In this document: one piece after another, positions 5,710 through 8,467 of the stretch
Layout of the letters: the number at the start of each line of letters is the position of its first letter
Numbering within the stretch: the stretch's first letter is position 1
Assembly: GCA_022712815.1 (NCBI GenBank)
Contig: JAFLJW010000193.1
Span: 1 to 8,467 of the forward strand
Source: Pseudodesulfovibrio sp.
GTDB taxonomy: Bacteria; Desulfobacterota; Desulfovibrionia; Desulfovibrionales; Desulfovibrionaceae
DNA: 8,467 nt
Direction: 5' to 3'
Translations under genes and position numbers: made by a program
Notes under the pieces: generated by a model
Told to the model about the DNA's origin: nothing
Database searches by the model: none
What the model saw: the letters and a program-made list of their open reading frames with translations, nothing else

Positions 5710-7425
5710 ATGTTTCAGGCCCTCTCTTCCTGGCTTTATGACGACGATGAAACCGAAGGTGATCCGCTCGCACTGCTCCCCTTCGAGGCTCCGCTAAACA
5801 ACATCAAGAGCTGGCTCGCCAATGGCGACAAAATTTTCGAGGAGCTGCTGGCCCGGCTCTTTCTGCACAATTCGCATCGGACCACCGTATTGCTGGAGCC
5901 TGATCACAAGCTCGCCATGCAAGTCACCAAAAAGGAAACGGGCCGTCTCAAGAAATTGAAAGCGGACATGTCCGAAGCCGAGATAACGGCGGTCATCGAG
6001 GATGCCAAAGAACTATCCCGCCTTCAGGGCGCACCGGATACCGAGGAAGCCCTCGCCACAATCCCGCGCCTGTCCGTCTCCGACCTGCCAAGGGATAATA
6101 GGCCCATCCCCACGGAAATACGCGAAACCAGCGGCAGGCCATTGCTCTTTCACGATCTGTCCACCAACGGTATCGCCTATTTCGACTTCGGTTTCGATCT
6201 CTCGGTTCTGCCCGACGAACTGCTGCCTTACACCGCCATTTTTGGTCGTGCCCTGACCGAGTCCGGCACCGCCAAACGCGATTACGTCGACCTTTCCCAA
6301 TGGATTGCCCGCACCTCCGGCGGTATCTGGACCCAGGCGTTCACCTCGCCCATACGCGATTCCAAAGACGCTGCCGCCCAGCTTTTCATCCGCACCAAGG
6401 CCACAGCCGAAAAGGCATCCGAGACCGCAGAGATCATCACCGAAATTCTGACCTCGGCCAAGCTCGACAACAAGGAACGCATCTCCCGCATCGTGTCCGA
6501 GGCCCGCGCCCGTGCCGAGCAGCGACTCGTCCCGTCCGGCCACATGGTCGTCGCCACCCGTCTGCGGGCCGGGACCCACAAGGCGCACGCCATGGAAGAG
6601 GCCATGTCCGGCCTTTCCAATCTTAACTTCCTGCGCCAGCTCGAAAACGCGATCAAAGCGGACTTCAGCATCGTTGCCAAACACCTCGAACAAATCCGTT
6701 CCCTGCTGCTCTCAAAAAGCACTCTGACCATCAATGCGACCATGGATTCCGACACCTTCACCATTGTCGAACCCCAAATCGCCGAAGTCGTCGCCGCACT
6801 GCCCGAAACCTCTGTCCAGCCCGCTGAACGCGCCCTCCTCTCCCTGCCCAAGCGCGAAGGTCTCTCTATCCCCGCCCAGGTCAACTACGTGGGTAAAGGA
6901 TGCAGCGTGGCCGAGCACGGTATCACCTTTACTGGCGCGGCCCTCGCCGTAAACAAGCTCATCCGCACCGGCTATCTCTGGGAAAAAGTCCGCGTCCAGG
7001 GCGGCGCATACGGTGCATTCTGCCTCGTCGACCGTCTCGCCGGATCACTCTCGTTCGTCTCCTACCGCGACCCCAATGTCGAGGCGACCATCAAAGCCTT
7101 TGATGCTACAGCCGATTATCTCGAAAACATCACCTTAAATACCGATGAACTCGAAAAATCCATCATCGGTGCCATAGGCGAACTCGATTCTTATCAACTA
7201 CCGGACGCCAAAGGCTTCACCGCCCTCGTCCGCCATCTCACCAAACAGGACGACGAATATCTCCAAACCATCCGCGAACAGGCCCTCGCCACAACCGAGA
7301 ATGATTTCCGCAACTTCGCCAAGGCCGTCCGTATTATGGCCGAACACGGCACCATCTGCGTACTCGGCAACGAACCAGCCATGGAAATATCAGGACTGAA
7401 TTTGGACATGCAACAAGTGTTGTAA
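5710..7425 (+). CDS. M16C metalloprotease (PreP-like), C-terminal part after the in-frame stop
   Basis: A 571-aa C-terminal portion in the same reading frame as the preceding protease fragment. It begins with the rest of domain 2 (1-70, MFQALSSWLYDDDE onward). A charged helical linker of the M16C-associated domain follows (about 70-135), then the two non-catalytic C-terminal M16 domains. R428 and Y434 in VRVQGGAYGAF correspond to the Arg/Tyr pair that holds the substrate backbone in M16 enzymes. The frame is intact to its natural end. The first ATG lies 18 nt after the TAA, with only a weak G-rich stretch upstream and no good ribosome-binding site. It could be made by re-initiation or stop readthrough, or not made at all. 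Without the zinc motif it cannot be a protease by itself. The preserved reading frame suggests the stop is recent, suppressed or a sequencing error. Confidence 0.8.
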   Translation: MFQALSSWLYDDDETEGDPLALLPFEAPLNNIKSWLANGDKIFEELLARLFLHNSHRTTVLLEPDHKLAMQVTKKETGRLKKLKADMSEAEITAVIEDAKELSRLQGAPDTEEALATIPRLSVSDLPRDNRPIPTEIRETSGRPLLFHDLSTNGIAYFDFGFDLSVLPDELLPYTAIFGRALTESGTAKRDYVDLSQWIARTSGGIWTQAFTSPIRDSKDAAAQLFIRTKATAEKASETAEIITEILTSAKLDNKERISRIVSEARARAEQRLVPSGHMVVATRLRAGTHKAHAMEEAMSGLSNLNFLRQLENAIKADFSIVAKHLEQIRSLLLSKSTLTINATMDSDTFTIVEPQIAEVVAALPETSVQPAERALLSLPKREGLSIPAQVNYVGKGCSVAEHGITFTGAALAVNKLIRTGYLWEKVRVQGGAYGAFCLVDRLAGSLSFVSYRDPNVEATIKAFDATADYLENITLNTDELEKSIIGAIGELDSYQLPDAKGFTALVRHLTKQDDEYLQTIREQALATTENDFRNFAKAVRIMAEHGTICVLGNEPAMEISGLNLDMQQVL

Positions 7426-7536
7426 TGGATGCCTCCGGCGGCCCTTCTGGGGGACCATTTCATGGAGACCAGGGCGCTGCCCTGGACCCGCAAGGGGCGC
7501 GCCCCTTGACCCCGGGCGAGCCTGCGGCGCAAGGCA
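7426..7536. repeat. GC-rich palindromic intergenic element
   Basis: This stretch is much richer in G+C than the DNA after it and holds stacked palindromes: CCAGGGC-GCT-GCCCTGG (7469-7485) and the perfect 18-bp CAAGGGGCGCGCCCCTTG (7491-7508). It opens with a GATGCCTCCGGCGGCC-type motif (7428-7443) that I associate with dispersed intergenic elements in Desulfovibrionaceae. It codes for nothing recognisable. Its repeat nature is recalled from family knowledge; only one copy is in this window. Confidence 0.5.
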
Positions 7537-7537
7537 A

Positions 7538-7592
7538 GCCACATAAAGCGAAAAGGCTGTGTGAAGAACACAGCCTTTTCGCTTTATGTGGC
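7538..7592. terminator. 25-bp perfect hairpin, bidirectional intrinsic terminator
   Basis: Positions 7538-7562 and 7568-7592 are perfect reverse complements around a 5-nt loop (GAAGA). The core GGCTGTGT/ACACAGCC stem is followed by TTTTCGCTTT and preceded by AAAGCGAAAA. This is the A-tract/stem/T-tract layout of an intrinsic terminator that works in both directions. It lies 112 bp after the protease stop and would end that transcript. Confidence 0.7.
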
Positions 7593-7785
7593 AGAGGGGT
7601 AAAGATAAGAGGATGGTTTTTAATACTTTCATCAAACATCACCGGGCATCGTTGCAGTCAAACAATTCCCGCCAACGGTTGAGCCAAAACCGCTCATGCT
7701 ACATGCCAAGAACGGGTTCCGGTTGGAAATCAATAATAAAACCTGCTCTGCTTGAAAAATCATACGAATTCTGGCCTGGGTTGAC

Positions 7786-7905
7786 ATGAATCCGCTTGGC
7801 CCACACAATGATTTGACAAAAAAAGACCTCAAAGCCTTACTGCCGTTGGATATATTTCAAAAAACAGGTCCGGCAATAGCCGATACTATTCTTCTAACAA
7901 ACTGA
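7786..7905 (+). CDS. Possible small ORF, unknown function
   Basis: A 39-codon ORF beginning MNPLGPHNDLTKKDL and ending ADTILLTN. It has a Lys-rich helical-looking middle (TKKDLKALLPLDIF), no signal peptide and no cysteines. I recognise no family. Its ATG overlaps the TGA of a preceding short open frame (ATGA at 7786-7789), which can mean translational coupling but can also be chance. No good ribosome-binding site precedes it, and a TTGACA hexamer (7781-7786) overlaps the start. Most likely not a real gene. Confidence 0.15.
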   Translation: MNPLGPHNDLTKKDLKALLPLDIFQKTGPAIADTILLTN

Positions 7906-7929
7906 AAAATAGTTTGGTAGGTGGGGTTG

Positions 7930-7958
7930 TTGTGACGGTTACGTTTAATGTGTATATC
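7930..7958 (+). promoter_or_regulatory. Candidate promoter of the RNA methyltransferase gene
   Basis: TTGTGA (7930-7935, 4 of 6 to consensus) and TATATC (7953-7958, 4 of 6) are separated by 17 bp, about 43 nt upstream of the ATG at 8001. The spacing is ideal but the hexamers are moderate, so this is a modest prediction. Confidence 0.3.
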
Positions 7959-8000
7959 CTTTAGCTCTGTACGGACAGCAAAGGTGTTTCTGGAGAATAC

Positions 8001-8467
8001 ATGATAAAGACCGGGCGAACATTCAGGCTTGTATGCGACGAGGATTCCATTCCACTGGTGGAAAGGCTTCTTGAGTCGCAGGGCTTTTTTTTTGATGCTG
8101 AGCCATTTTATTCCTTTGCGCGAAAGGTGACGCATGAACCTTTCCCCCTTGGTGAAAGTCTGGCGTCCCGCTTCGGACTCATCTATATTCAGGATCGATC
8201 ATCCATGTTGCCGCCACTGACACTTGCACCTCCTTCAGGCGCGAGCGTACTGGATATGTGCTCTGCCCCCGGCAGCAAGACCAGCCTCCTTTCTCGCCTT
8301 GTCGGGCGAGCGGGTTTCGTGTTCGCCTCGGAGCCATCGGCAGACCGGATCGGGACGCTCCGCGCCAACCTGCGGCGCACCGGCTCAATGAATACCGCCA
8401 CAGCCAAGATAATGGCTCAGGATTTGCCTTTCTCCGACAACTCCTGGGATTACATCCAGCTCGACCC
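8001..8467 (+). CDS. RsmB/NSUN-family RNA m5C methyltransferase, 5' part (cut by window edge)
   Basis: The first 155 codons of an open frame running off the right edge. The SAM-binding motif I VLDMCSAPGSKT (83-94) is a variant of the family's CAAPGGKT signature. The acidic residue of motif II is E111 in ASEPSADR, which probably contacts the SAM ribose. The QDRSSMLPPL segment (64-73) just before the Rossmann fold is also typical. The visible part ends at IQLDP, the start of the DPPC/DAPC motif that bears one of the two catalytic cysteines, so catalysis cannot be checked here. Enzymes of this group methylate C5 of cytosine in rRNA or tRNA. The ATG at 8001 has a good ribosome-binding site (TGGAGAA, 7991-7997). 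The N-terminal region is short (about 60 residues), so it more resembles RsmF-like or archaeal-type members than full RsmB with its NusB-like domain. The exact target base is unknown. Confidence 0.9.
   Translation, partial: MIKTGRTFRLVCDEDSIPLVERLLESQGFFFDAEPFYSFARKVTHEPFPLGESLASRFGLIYIQDRSSMLPPLTLAPPSGASVLDMCSAPGSKTSLLSRLVGRAGFVFASEPSADRIGTLRANLRRTGSMNTATAKIMAQDLPFSDNSWDYIQLD

Larger units (their letters stand above)
4516..7425 (+). pseudogene. Whole M16C protease locus interrupted by one in-frame TAA
   Basis: This entry covers both protease fragments as one ancestral gene. Positions 4516-7425 are a single frame with one stop (5689-5691); six codons (PRGLSL) separate it from the ATG at 5710. 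Reading the TAA as one residue gives a 969-aa protein, close to the usual size of bacterial PreP-like enzymes, with no frameshift and with catalytic and substrate-binding motifs all present. TAA differs by a single base from the tyrosine codons TAC and TAT, a residue that would fit the sequence NNTGS-x-PRGLSL. Confidence 0.65.
7593..8000. other. Intergenic region without a recognisable gene
   Basis: About 400 bp of lower G+C than the flanking genes. Reading frames here are short and match no family I know. It contains a 39-codon ORF (7786-7905), a weak hairpin (CAAACT 7898-7903 with AGTTTG 7911-7916) and a candidate promoter for the methyltransferase gene. It could be a decayed gene or carry an unrecognised small RNA; nothing in the sequence decides this. 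Confidence 0.4.

Noticed and set aside
6013..6884. Two long minus-strand open frames (226 and 200 codons)
   Set aside because: They are antisense to the C-terminal part of the M16C protease and reflect its codon bias; the translations are low-complexity and match nothing known.
7426..7536. CRISPR-like or tandem repeat array
   Set aside because: The palindromes differ from each other and are not regularly spaced; there are no repeated units with spacers.

Overview
The window looks like chromosomal DNA of a sulfate-reducing Desulfovibrio/Pseudodesulfovibrio-type bacterium (Desulfovibrionaceae). This is inferred from moderately high G+C coding sequence, the gene families present, and a GC-rich palindromic intergenic element resembling ones I associate with these genomes. 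No database search was possible.

Layout, left to right. Positions 1-75 hold a G-rich, hairpin-forming edge. A secreted DUF4390 protein (76-555) is followed by an NtrY-like membrane histidine kinase (673-2865), a pairing known from proteobacterial ntrYX loci. The expected response regulator is not downstream. Instead there is a compact higBA toxin-antitoxin module (2959-3540) whose own promoter overlaps an inverted repeat. The toxin lacks a short segment that includes known active-site positions and has Cys in place of Tyr in its C-terminal motif. A strong palindrome (3590-3617) separates higA from the convergent ahpC-type 2-Cys peroxiredoxin gene (3660-4295, minus strand). Divergent from ahpC, across a 220-bp promoter region with a Fur/PerR-like dyad on the ahpC side, lies a large M16C (presequence-protease-like) zinc metalloprotease. 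Its reading frame is broken by one in-frame TAA at 5689-5691, giving a 391-aa N-terminal piece and a 571-aa C-terminal piece.

The protease is followed by a GC-rich palindromic repeat and a 25-bp perfect hairpin (7538-7592) that looks like a bidirectional terminator. Next come about 400 bp without a recognisable gene (possibly one 39-codon ORF). The last gene is the 5' part of an RsmB/NSUN-family RNA m5C methyltransferase (8001 to the window edge).

How the genes relate: DUF4390 and ntrY are probably one transcription unit for envelope sensing or signalling. higBA is an independent accessory cassette. ahpC is a peroxide-defence gene with a plausible peroxide/metal-responsive operator. The protease and methyltransferase are housekeeping-type genes on separate units. 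I found no CRISPR array, tRNA, rRNA or transposase gene. The most notable points are the interrupted protease gene, the apparently degenerate toxin beside an intact antitoxin, and the palindrome-rich element after the protease.
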